Of a stretch of 64,000 nt of DNA, positions 1 through 10,540 are shown in pieces. The first letter of the stretch is position 1; each line of letters starts with the position of its first letter. The position numbers were made by a program, and so were the translations under genes. The DNA is taken from the NCBI RefSeq assembly GCF_000275845.1, contig NW_006766883.1:2005843-2069842 (forward strand). The letters run 5' to 3'. The notes under the pieces are model-generated. The model was not told the DNA's origin and made no database searches. It was given only the letters and a program-made list of their open reading frames with translations. Source of the stretch: Dichomitus squalens LYAD-421 SS1. Lineage: Eukaryota; Basidiomycota; Agaricomycetes; Polyporales; Polyporaceae.

Positions 1-565
1 AACCCGGGGGCGAAGGCCTCTCCCACGGGTGGCAACGACAGCGGATAGCCTGCAACTCACCTAGAAGGGATGTTGGTTGTAAGAGGCTTGTTAGAGCGAT
101 GAGAGGAGATGTTCGAGTGAACTGAACTGTAGATTGGGGGTACAGAGGTCCCCTATATATACTACTGTACATCTGTGGCTACGTAGTACTATACAGTACA
201 TTCCCAGGATGCACAGTCGCACAGAGAAGCAGTGCGTACACAGCGAAGCTGTGTGTGTACCACATGAGTAGTACAGCCTCGGTTATTGCAGTAACCGGCT
301 GTGCCGTTCCATATCTTGTGACGGCTGTGTTAGGCAAGCTGTGTAAACCAGCGCCTGTTCAACATGACTGTATGACATCTCTGTAACTGTCTTCGACTAG
401 CACCCACACAGACTCTGATCCTATGTCCAGACCCGCACATTCAAACTTGCATTGTTTGGAATCCCTTATCCCTCAGCCAGTTCGATTCCTCTACTGCGTC
501 TGCATACTCCACTGAAAATGCGAGATCAGAACCCATTCATCTTTCTGGCCGAAAAGACCGTAACA
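1..565. other. intergenic, left edge
   Basis: No convincing coding region. On the minus strand a TATA-like element near 153-162 is followed, about 90 bases downstream, by a GTGAGT donor-like site near base 60. This would fit the promoter and first (untranslated) exon of a gene that leaves the window on the left. The stretch 160-300 is rich in GTAC and TGTAC words. Confidence 0.35.
153..162 (-). promoter_or_regulatory. TATA-like element
   Basis: CTATATATAC on the plus strand gives GTATATATAG on the minus strand, upstream of a possible 5' splice site near base 60. Assignment to a gene running off the left edge is inference. Confidence 0.3.
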
Positions 566-1218
566 CTACTCACAGGCAGCGTGGCCGTAACCTCCCTGCT
601 CGGAATATCTCTTGACCGCTTCCACATCTGCGGGGGTGATGTCTTGGTACTGCCAAGCCCTCTCCCTCTTGTTCGCATTCCTTACAGCAAGCAGATTGTC
701 ACACCATTTGTATCCTCTCCCTTTGTGGATGGCCTGAATGCACATGTTCACAGGACGCTTTTCCGTGAGGAAATTGTCGTTGTAAATCAGAATGAGTCGA
801 TGGCCCAAGGAAGGTCGGACGTCGAAGCCAGCGATCTCAATGCGCGTTCTGCCCGGGGTAGCTCCTCCCAGCACAGGCGTGAGGTCTAGCTGATGTGCGG
901 GATAGTGCTCGTCCTCGAGAAGCTTGTAGGGAATGTCGGTGATGCGGGGCTCGCTGCCTTCCATGGGGAACACTGCTGCCTTGATAGCCAATTTGGCTGT
1001 CGAGTCCCGCGGCTAGAGTACTAGTGGGACACTCTCGCTTGTGCCTCTTCCAGTCCTTCATTGGCATCGATCGGGAGTGCCTCAGTTGTTTACCCTCTGC
1101 ATCTCAACCTGAACCCACGTACGGAAACGCTGTGTTCGCGGGAACAATAGCGAGCAAACTTGCATGTAGAACACTGGCTCGTGCTCGGCTTAGAGCATAC
1201 TTGACATGGGGCGGACAT
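566..1218 (-). CDS. MYND-type zinc-finger protein
   Basis: The first exon, 1218-1123, encodes most of a MYND zinc finger: CQVC, then CSTC, then YCSREH. After an intron 1122-1056 (GTACGT...AAG) the finger is completed by DWKRHKREC, so spacing to the last His and Cys is canonical. The remainder, 996-566, is a well-conserved-looking basic and aromatic domain (begins KLAIKAAVFPMEG, ends GYGHAACE). MYND fingers bind proline-rich partners; the rest has no function I can name. Odd point: joining the finger (frame ending at 1022) to the C-terminal domain needs removal of only 25 bases (1021-997, GT...AG). That is shorter than any other intron here, so a frameshift, an assembly error or an unrecognised splice form is possible. 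With that junction the product is 186 residues. Confidence 0.65.
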
Positions 1219-1488
1219 CGTAGACAGGTGAACTGGAACAGGGTACGCGTCTTCCCATCACGACGCATACACGACATATCCGCTATGTAAGAAATTGACA
1301 TATGCAGAGATGTCAGATGCGTCGTGCAATGGCTTCTCATCAACTTCCTTCTATCGGACCTTTACAGGAAAATACGGTCAAATTTGCCGCCGCCGTCCAA
1401 ATTGCGAGCGACCTGATTAGGAAAGGAAACGCTCTTGTGCACCACCGTCTCCGACGCACGGCAAGCATCATGACGTGCACTTGATACA

Positions 1489-3395
1489 TCAGCTCGTGGC
1501 CTTCGACGGACCAAGGACATCGCCCATTTCCTCCAAGAACTTGTCATAGTCATCCTTCGGCTTCACAGCAGACGTCTTCGTCCCTTCCACTTCTCCCTTG
1601 GCTTTCTTGGGTGGCGGCGGACCGAATTTGTCCTGGAGCGTGCTGAGTAGATCTGGTCTCGCTACAGGAGCGGGTCCCGCATCACCATCGTGGTCTTCCG
1701 CCAGACCGACGGTGGGCGCCGCATTGACCTTGCTTCCTGTACCAACGCGCTTTCGTTTCAGTGCGGCCGGAACGAACGCGGTGCTTTCCTTCTTGAAATC
1801 GCGGAGCTCCGGCTCGGCCGATATGACGGCCGACGCAGCTGGCGCTGGCGGAGAGCCTGCTGTGGATAAACGCACGCCACCAGAAACCGGTTTCTGGGGA
1901 AGGGACGGGTTGCGCGGAAGGGTCGTTTGCCCAGCTCCCTTCGCGGCACGGTGCGCTTGGAAGGTCTGATGTGGTATTGACGACAGTGGGTCTTGTATGG
2001 CGCCTGCATTGCCTTTACGAGGATAAAATCCCGGGGGAGGTGGAGGGAGGGGTGGTTGGAAGTGGGAAGGGGAGAAAGGCGGGAAACCAGTAGGAGGCGG
2101 AGGGACTCCAGGTATGGTTCCCGCCATGACAGGGAACCCTGGTGGCGGGGGCGGGGGCGAGGAAGCCATGGTGAGGAACCCAGGTGGCGGTGGCGGCGGC
2201 GAAACCACGTTAGGAAAACCAGGTAGTGGAGGCGGAGGCGGAGGAGGCATTGTGATGCCGGGGTTGGGGGACATAAACGGCATACTAGGAGGCGGAGGAG
2301 GTATGACAGGAACACCAGTAGATGTGGGCGGTAACCCTGGAGGTAACGGAGGTAGCAAAGGTATCGGAGCCGACGGAGCCAATGGAGGTATAGGCGCACC
2401 AGCTGGCGGAGAAGGTGACATGACCGGGACCGGACCTATTGATAGCGGCGAAGCTGTCCTTGTAGTCAACGCGCATCCTACAGCTTCAGAGAGCACTGAG
2501 TTACCTTGTTGCTCGCCAGGCTTGGGAGGTGGAGGGCCGTCCGGCATAGGAATATCTTCGTCGCTATCTTCCTCTGCTGGAGGTGGTCCCTCTGGCATGA
2601 CGATCTCATCATCTTCAATACATGGTGGTGAGACATATCCTTAGAATCATCGTACTCGGTGCTTACCGGACTCTGGCTCAGCCTCGCTGTCTACCTCGTG
2701 CGGCAAAAGGGCTATACACGGTGGATGAGCAAAGGCAGCGACAGTGACGCTACTGCGACTACTTGCCCCGTTCAACGTAAGGCATGCCTGGCGGTGGGAC
2801 ACCATACGGGTTCATGATTGGGTCGTAATAGATACTCCTCTCCGGATGCCGAGGAAGTCCATTCTTCTTGAATACATTCCTCTTCTTTGGAGTAGTACTT
2901 TCTTCCTTCTTCTCGTCCCGAGACTCTGCGGGCCTACGCGACTTGAAGACCAGCTTGCGATGCTCAGGGTGTTCCTGGACATATTCTTCCTTCTTCTTAT
3001 TGATCTTCTCCAGCTCGGCCTTGAGGTCCGCAAGACGGGTCCTTTCAGACACGGGAAGCTCAGAGGCCGATTCGAGTTTTGCTATCTCATCCTCGATGTC
3101 TGACGGTGCCGCTTTACTTGGAAGTGATATGAGGACGAAGTGGTTGACTACTGACCTCGCGTGTCCTTCTTCACAAGGGAGAAGTCTCGCGCCTTCGCAC
3201 GCTCCGCCTTGTTCTACTACAATGTGGAGGGATGAGTGCACGAAATTGGTCTGCGTTCGGAACGGGGCCTTGCCTTCTTGAGTTCCTTCTTCCTCTGCGC
3301 CTTCCCTAGTAAATTGTAAGTGACGTGCAGAGCATTCAAGCCTGTATAAGCTCACTGTATGCGTCCATGGGATTTGCGGACTTTCCCTTGGCCAT
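1489..3395 (-). CDS. WBP11-type proline-rich splicing protein
   Basis: Homologue of WW-domain-binding protein 11 (Npw38-binding protein), a nuclear pre-mRNA splicing factor that binds WW domains and PP1. The N-terminus MAKGKSANPMDAY followed by RKAQRKKELKKNKAER is the hallmark of the family. It is followed by a coiled-coil segment, a GVPPPGMPYVER segment, acidic DEIVMPEGPPP repeats and a long Pro-rich region. Exons: 3395-3356, 3305-3274, 3213-3156, 3111-2767, 2690-2667, 2612-1489 (540 residues). Two introns (3273-3214 and 2766-2691) begin with GC, not GT, and no GT donor keeps the frame. A stop-free 69-base GT-AG segment inside the last exon (after PGEQQ) could be a further intron, giving 517 residues. 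The gene diverges from the RING gene at 4141. Confidence 0.85.
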
Positions 3396-4140
3396 GATGA
3401 GAAAGCGCGAGAGTAACAGTATCCAGCTGGAAGGTGGCGGAAGAGCTTGTCGAGCATTGGCGCCCATGTGCAAGTCGACACCCTCCTAACCCATACCCCT
3501 GGTAACCCATAAACTCTAAGAACCCATAGGATTTTGGCTTTCCCAAGTCGGGATAGGGGGAATTCGACCCCATAACCCATAGGTCTCCAGTACCCCATAA
3601 CCCATAGCCTTCTAGGGCTCAAAACCCATACGGTAATAGTGGTCACATTGAGATTCCGCCCATCAATAACCCACAAAGTACTCGATACATGCTTCCTAGT
3701 GTCCTCCCAGCATCCATCCATGCTTCAACCACGTTGTGGGTAGGTTAGTGCGTTCGAAATCCCATAGCGCTCCCTCGAAGGGTCAGTAGACGCCTGTTCA
3801 GCGCTCGCTAACTGGGACTTATCAGGGCGCTTAGAAGGCGCTAAAGTTCTGGTAGCCCATAACCCCTCAAAACCCATATATTTGGGCCTATCCCGAGGGC
3901 TATGGGTTAAGAGGGTGTCGACTGTAGCCGGTTCGGGAGCGAAGCACGTGCGCTGTAGGGATACAGAGTCATGGGTGACCGAGCTATCGCGCTCACACCT
4001 TCAAACGCTTCCCTCTCCTCCCAGGGAAGCCCATCTGCTCTGCACAATCGCTGCACTCACCCCTTGTCGCTTGGCCTCTTATTGTAACTTTTCATATCTA
4101 AACGACCGGGAGGACTTAGTTGTCTTGTCTCAGTCTCACC
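3396..4140. promoter_or_regulatory. divergent promoter with repeated octamer
   Basis: The 745 bases between the start codons of the WBP11 gene (minus) and the RING gene (plus) hold no coding region. They carry a dense cluster of AACCCATA motifs, annotated separately. A role in both promoters is inferred from position only. Confidence 0.55.
3488..3908. repeat. AACCCATA motif cluster
   Basis: Exact AACCCATA starts at 3488, 3504, 3521, 3574, 3599, 3623 and 3871, and the inverted form TATGGGTT lies at 3901-3908. Near copies occur at 3668 (AACCCACA) and 3854 (AGCCCATA). Spacing is irregular, so this is a motif cluster and not a tandem satellite. Confidence 0.85.
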
Positions 4141-6270
4141 ATGCTCACCCCTGCGACCATGACCCACTCCACCGCCCCCAACCAGAACAAGCGTTCTTCC
4201 AAGGCTCCTGCACAGTCTCTTAATCATCTTCTCAACTTTAGTCTCCCGCCTAGACAATCGCATCATAATCAAAGCATACCCCGCAGAGCGAGAAAGATTG
4301 GTAACCAGTATGGGGTATGGAATAAGGAACGTGAGTACCATAGCTCAGGTTTACTGTCCATAGGCAACCCGCCTGACGCCCCGCAGGCTTTGTGAATGCT
4401 CAATATCGGTTCCTGATGAATCCCACTGGGGATTACACAGTGCATTTTGCGGATCCAGACATGTGAGTCCGCCTTCGACGTTATCGTGGATATGTCAGAG
4501 TACCGACGCCCATAGCTTAGCTACTTTCAGTGGCATGATATTCTCCAAGTCATCATTCCTAGAGGGCACTCCGTATTGCATCCCGAGAGGCAGTCCGCTC
4601 ATGACGATGACATTCTCACATGTCCTATCTGCCTTTCGCCTCCCACCGCACCCAGGATGACCAAATGCGGTCATGTAGGTCTTCTCGAATGTTTATTTCA
4701 GGATCTGCATTGACTCTGTGCACAGGTGTTCTGTTACCCCTGTATGCTTCACCTACTCAGCACATCTGAGCAGCTGAAGTGGGTTAGATGCCCCATCTGT
4801 TTCGACTCAGTAAACGAACGGCAACTCAAAGCCGTAAAGTGGCTAGACGAGGTCCCTGCCGCTGAAGATGTCGACGACAGCCATATCGAGGGATCATCGT
4901 CGTCGACTTCACTGGACCGTGACCAATTCGCCGCGCCACGCTCCGGAGCTACCCTTCGGATGCGCCTCATTCAACGACCACAAATCACCACCCTCGCTTT
5001 ACCTCGCTCAACCACCTGGCCCTCCGATCTCATGCCGCCGCATCAGGCACCGTTCCACTTCCTACCTGATGTTCTTGCTTTTGCCAAGTTCATGTTGGCA
5101 ACACCATCCGAGCTGATCCAAGACCTGTCGAAGGATCTAGACGATCTTGCTACCGAGCGGCGGTTACTGTGGGGCATGGGTGATGAACTCGGTGCTGTGT
5201 TTATAGACGCAGCTGACGCAAAGGTCCGACACCAAATCGAGAAGGCTTCGGCTTTGGAGACGCCTCATCTCCGTGAAGCTATCGAGACGGCCCGCCATGT
5301 CGCTCGGCAGTTTGAGGATCGATCCAACCTCACTCGTCATCGTAAAGCAGAAGCCCCGTCGCTCCCTCCCGAGGAGGTTCCAGAAGCGTTCCTGGCGGCG
5401 CAAGGTCCTGGCTACGTCGCACCGCAGCCTTCCAGAGAATCGGCGCCCACACCCACGGGCCGCAATCAGCGACAACGCCGGAATCTGAATCCTCCACCGC
5501 CGTCCACTTCGACGTATTACTACTATCAGGCTGCGAACGGCCTGCCCATCTTCCTCCACCCGCTCGACATCAAGATACTCTTCTCACATTTCCACAGCTA
5601 CCCGGCCTTTCCGGACGAGATCACCGTCCGCGTAGAGTCCTACACGGAGAGCACCGTCAACGACGACCTCCGCAAGCGCTGTAAGTACCTCGGCCATCTC
5701 CCCGAGGGCGCCGACGTCACCTTCATCGAGGCGGACCTCTCCCTCGTTGTCGGCGCGGACGGTTTGCGACCCTTTGAGAACGCACTCAGGACCCGCCGCG
5801 CGAGGCGCAAGGAGAAGGGCAAGCGCGACGACAAGGCCCGGGCGCGGGCAGAGGAGCGCGAGAAGGAGAAGCTCGCGCAGACTTGGCACGAGTTCGGCTA
5901 TGCACCCCCCGCCCCCGTGTCGGTCCCGCTCGATATCGTGCGCGAGGACCCTGACTTTGCTGCTGCTGCCGCCGCCGCCACAGACGCCCCAGGGGGCGAG
6001 CCGGAAGAGGATGCTTCCTCCTCCCCACCACAGCCGGCGGGCGCGTGGGGTGCGCGCAGTTTCGCTTCGGCTGCGACCGCAGCCCAGGGGCGAGCGCAGC
6101 AGGCGCCGCGTCCTGCGGCGGTGCGGAACAACCGCGGGGGCGCAGAGGACGAATGGGAGTTGGATATGGCCTTCCACGAGCTGGAGCAGCGCAGCGCGAA
6201 GGGAGGGGGGAAGAAGCGGAACAACAGGATGGTCATCCTCGGTGGTGGCGGCGGGCGTCGCGCGCGATGA
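4141..6270 (+). CDS. RING-finger E3 ligase, RNF10/Mag2 family
   Basis: RNF10 (yeast Mag2) is a RING ubiquitin ligase that acts on ribosomes and RNA quality control. Exons 4141-4330, 4387-4462, 4521-4674 and 4726-6270 join in frame to 654 residues. The N-terminal part has the family block NHLLNFSLPPR, then KERFVNAQYRF, then WHDILQVIIPR. The RING is split by the third intron: CPICLSPPTAPRMTKCGH joined to VFCYPC, closing with CPIC. The C-terminal half has a second conserved domain (LPIFLHPLDIKILFSHF, RKRCKYLGHLPEG), a charged coiled coil, and a C-terminal block ending in basic and glycine-rich residues. The start at 4141 follows CTCACC and is the first ATG that continues in frame. Length is usual for the fungal family. 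Confidence 0.92.
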
Positions 6271-6931
6271 TGGTGCCAAACGCTGTGAGCTTCGACAGAT
6301 CGAGATGCGAGAGGATGGCTAGTAGAGGCCGCTGGGCTGTGGGACAGGCTTTGTGGGACATCGGATTTCGAGGCGGCTCGAGTCCGTTCATGAGGTGATC
6401 GTGTTTAATACTTCTTCGTTTGCTTCCTTGTCTCGGTTTTCATAGCACATCGCATGTACATGTACGTCGATCGCAGGACCCATACACTGTAGCACCAGTA
6501 TAGCTAGCACAAAGCCACACATATCTCAATCTATCTGCCATATCAGAAACAGATGCGTGAGGCAGGATGGCTTGACGTGAAGGCTCCAGACGAGCTTAGG
6601 GAGGTATATCGTTATATTGCAAAGGTACAGTAGAGAGGTAGCACGTAGCGAGCTCCTAGTCGATCTCGCGCGACGGAGAGCTGGGGATGGTTTCCTTGGA
6701 TGTAGTCCGAAGGACATGACAGGACATAGTTCGATGAGCAACTCAAACGCAAGCATACTGGTAAATAGAGCTATGAGAACAGTGGCAGTGCGCGACAAGG
6801 GGAACATTGAGAGTATATCCACATGATACGTACTGGAAGAAAAGGCGCTAGACCGGCAAGACGAGGAGAATGTAACATCACTGCTCATAAGATTACGCTG
6901 AAGGCAAGTGGAAAGCAATCGCACGGTGGCC
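6271..6931. other. intergenic between convergent genes
   Basis: About 660 bases between the stop codons of the RING gene and SHO1. It presumably holds both 3' untranslated regions; no gene or clear structure seen. Confidence 0.5.
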
Positions 6932-8201
6932 TCAGACGATCTGTAGGTAATTCGACGGTGCGACTAGGATGATGCGTCAGTAGGAAGTTTTTCAGCATAG
7001 CACATCGTACTCACTTCCGACCGACCCGTCCGCTTTTCTCGCTTGCCACCACTTCCCGTTCTTGTCGAGGATCTCGAGGATCTCGCCTTTCGAGAACGAG
7101 ATCTCGTTGGGGTCGTCGGGCGACGCGGTGTCTGGGAAAGCCATATATTAAGCGTGAGACTGCATGCCATGGCAGCACGAACGACCTACAGTTATAGAGC
7201 GCCTTTGCGCGGTACTGGTGCGTTTCTGCTCCCACGTCGCTCGTGTCCGGACCTGCCGTTCCCGGGGTAGTCGGAGCAGCGCCAGGTCCTCCGCCCGCCC
7301 CGATGCCCGCAGCGCCGCTGCCCATCAGGGGCGAAGCAGGCCCGACGCTTCCCTCCCCACCTCCTATCGAGCCCGGACCCGTACCAGAGCCCAAGTTGTT
7401 TACGCTGCCCGCCCCGCCCAGACTACGCGGCGCGCCGCCCTCCACGCTCGGCGCCCGGAAGCTACCGGTGTTGCCAATGGGCCCAGTCATACTGCCCGCG
7501 ATCTTGGTGTCGTACATGGGGCCGCCGATGCCGCCGGTCGCGTAGCCCGCCGTGTAGCCGTTGCCGCCACCCATGTTCATCATGGACGCGGAGCGGGTGC
7601 CGCGGCGGCGGCGCGAGGGAGGAGTGAGGCCGCCCGTGCCGAGGGAGTTGAAGACGTGGAACATGAGCGAGTCCTCCTCGGACGTGAAGTAGAGCACCCA
7701 GAGGATGTCGACCATGGCCAGGATGAGCCAGCCAGCAGACATGGCGTCGAGGGACGCGAAGCCAGAGAAGATGCCCTCCTGTACGCCGATGACGGCGAAG
7801 ACGATGGCGATCGAGCCGAAAGTGGCAATTTGGAATCGGTGCATGGCGATGGAATCAGTCGCGAGGGTGTGTAGGACGCCGAGGATGAGGAAGAGCTGGA
7901 CGAAGATGGCGAACCATAGTACGCCAACTGTACCGTTTCCGTCTACGAGCGAAGTGCGTTGATAGGGAGTTCGCGAGGAAGGTTACGTCGAATACTCACG
8001 TTGTGCAGTGGCCACTGCCTGGCCGATGAATGCGACAAACCATCCTATCTAGATCAGGGAATAACGTGTTAGGAGATGACCCATGATGGGTGTATGGAGG
8101 CTATGACATACCACGGCAAGGATGGTCGTGAAGAGGAAGAGGTAGTGGGTTAGTATTGGCGTAAAATCGTAGCCCTCGCTCCCGCGCGGCGGCATTTTCA
8201 T
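6932..8201 (-). CDS. SHO1: SHO1 osmosensor, four-helix SH3 protein
   Basis: Plasma-membrane adaptor of the HOG osmotic-stress pathway; its SH3 domain recruits the MAPKK Pbs2. Exons 8201-8112, 8048-8000, 7942-7190, 7131-7015 and 6963-6932 give 346 residues, normal for fungal Sho1. The N-terminal third has four hydrophobic segments ([53 protein letters not shown] and two more up to the FHVFNSLG region). A glycine-rich linker follows. The C-terminal SH3 domain includes [25 protein letters not shown] and [10 protein letters not shown]; the ALYNY and APSNY peptide-binding motifs are intact. The SH3 domain is interrupted by two introns. Two ATGs occur at the start (8201 and 8195). Confidence 0.95.
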
Positions 8202-10540
8202 GCAAGAGATGAAAGCGAAGGAATTACAGAGAAGGAGAGACGAGGAAGAGGGGAGGGAGGGGCTCGTCCAGAGCAGGGAGGTGGAGAAGGGTATGCGCAG
8301 CTGAGAGCGAGTTCAACGACCGTCGCCGAGGCCTGTCCAAACATGACGATCGTCCACCTGCGCGCTTTCCCACGCGTCCCTCTCGTCCTGTCCTTGTTGG
8401 TGCCGCCTCTCGTCTGTCTCCGCCATCGCCGCACCCATGCATATTGTCCGCACAGCCCGAGCTGTTCTGTCCACCGCTTGTTTCCCTGGCAGCGCTGCAC
8501 TACTGCTCATGTCCGTTGTTCTGTGAACCCCGTCCTTCCCTACGCTTACGTCCAGGTGACGACGAGCTTATTCTCGTTCCCGTATCCTGCTGTGTGCACA
8601 CTCTCCCACTCCGTGTGGCTGCATTGGCGGGGCACGACAATTTCCACGGGCGGCTTTCCTGTGCGCACCGCACGAGTCGCTGCCAACTGTCCCAACATTC
8701 ATCGCTTCTTGCTGCCTCATTGCACTCCGCAGTAAGTCCACAGTGTGTGTCTGTTACCCATGACCTTCCCGGCACTCCGGTTCCTCTGTTTCTCTATATT
8801 CGGACCCTAAAGTCTGGTATATTTTCCTTTTCATTGAGTTCGCGCTTCTAGCATATTTTGTGTACACCCCCAATGCATAGCATGCATTGGCTCGTACACA
8901 TCCGCCTCTTTTCTTGCCTGCGATTACGGCCGCGACCAGTCTAGACGGGTGGGCACGAGACCAAGTATATGCCAGTAGGCAGCGATGGAAGCGCCACCGT
9001 GAACACATACCTCGTATCATTTATGAATTTGATGATTTCTTTGCTATTGATAATGGCGACGTGATGGAAGGCCTCTGGAAGGGACCGAGGCTGACGTTGA
9101 CGATTAACGTGGCTGGGGAGCATGAAAAGTCCTTCTCGACCTATCCCAAGGTATGATTTGTAGTCAGCAACAAGAGGGAGAGCCTCAGTAATATGTCTGC
9201 AGGACTTTCAGGGTTAGAGGCAATGTAGCTGTCGGAGCCGGCGGTACCAAGAGTCGAGCTCGAATGGAAATGTCCACTGACCGTCTCCGAGTTCGGTAAG
9301 ATTGCCCCAGAACACAATGCTATCGCACGTGCCCTGCGCCAAAGGGTGACAACGGAGGTCTGTATAGTAGGCTCGGTCCCCTCCCCGCAAACAGAAAATC
9401 GAAAACCGTATCTTTGTAGCAAGGGCACCCCGCAACAAAGTTACGGTCGGCGTTTTGTCAATTGGGCTCCCCTCATCGAGCCTATGCAGATGTCGCACTT
9501 TTCCCCGCCAAAGCGTGACAGGAGTGATGCCCCACATTGTGCTCTGGTCCCAGAACAAATTTAAACGAATCATGTTACCGTGTACTATGTCAGCAAGGTG
9601 GGTCAAGTGCGACAGGTGTTACCTGAGCCCTCAGGCAGACCCTTGCAAGAGCTCTGAGAGACCCTTGTTTAGGAACAGGCGCGATGTTCCGTGAGGGCTG
9701 CTCAAACCTTTGCTGGAGGGGAACAAGGCCTTGTGAAGCTGGAAGAATCGAACAGCCCTGTTAGCCACACTGCGTATGACAAAACGGGCCGCCACCAACT
9801 CTGTAATACAGGAGTTGCCTGAAACCGCAGGGGCCGGATGTTGGGACGGGCGTCACGTCATCACCATGACCCCGCGGGATCGCTACTTCCGGCTCGGAGC
9901 GTCCGTCGCCTCTACGACCGAGACCTCCCAACTCTCACGGGTCTGTGATGTCGAGACTCATTAGGCTTCGTCCCTTGAGTTGGCAGCTACCTACTTACCC
10001 TCGTCATATCTTAGAATGTACATGATTGTGCCGTGGACATTCCACTACTTATCCGCTGATCCAGGTGAGTTCATTCACGTCCGATCGGATACGAGGCTCT
10101 CTACGCATTCAGCATAGCTGCGATCCTGCCACCAACATTACTGCTGACACGGAGGCTGATGCGTCAGCGCGCACGCTTACGATACCTTGATCACCTCGGC
10201 ACGGCCGCGCGGGTGCGTATGTCACCCTCGCTTGCATGGCGTCCAGCTATGGTCGCCGCATACATATGATACTTGCGAGCCGCGAACGCGCAACCACCAG
10301 GCGACTCGATCCGAATCCGTACGTTCCGGATACCCCTCTCACAGCCTTGTAATATAAGCCGGGCGGCCTGCGTTGCCTCGTAGCCTGAGCGAAGCTTCTT
10401 GCCTTCATACTCCTCTGCCAATATCACGAGCGTTACTGGCATCGGCTACCGCTTCTAGCCGTCAACTTCTTCACTTCAGAAGTTTCTACTCTCGGGCGAC
10501 ATTCGAGTCTCGCGATTTTGCGCATGGATATGCGCCTACC
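8202..10540. other. gene-poor interval
   Basis: More than 2.3 kb without a gene I can support. Open frames are short, on all strands, and lack domain or splice-site logic. Around 9330-9520 three related words occur (CGCCAAAGGGTGACA, CAACAAAGTTACGG, CGCCAAAGCGTGACA), perhaps remnants of an old repeat. Confidence 0.45.

Noticed and set aside
5584..6279. 231-codon open frame antisense to the RING gene
   Set aside because: Shadow of the strongly coding plus strand; Leu/Arg/Gly bias reflects codon use of the real gene.
9330..9520. Related CAAAG-TGACA words suggesting a transposon end
   Set aside because: Only three short imperfect copies, no terminal inverted repeats, no target-site duplication and no transposase-like frame.
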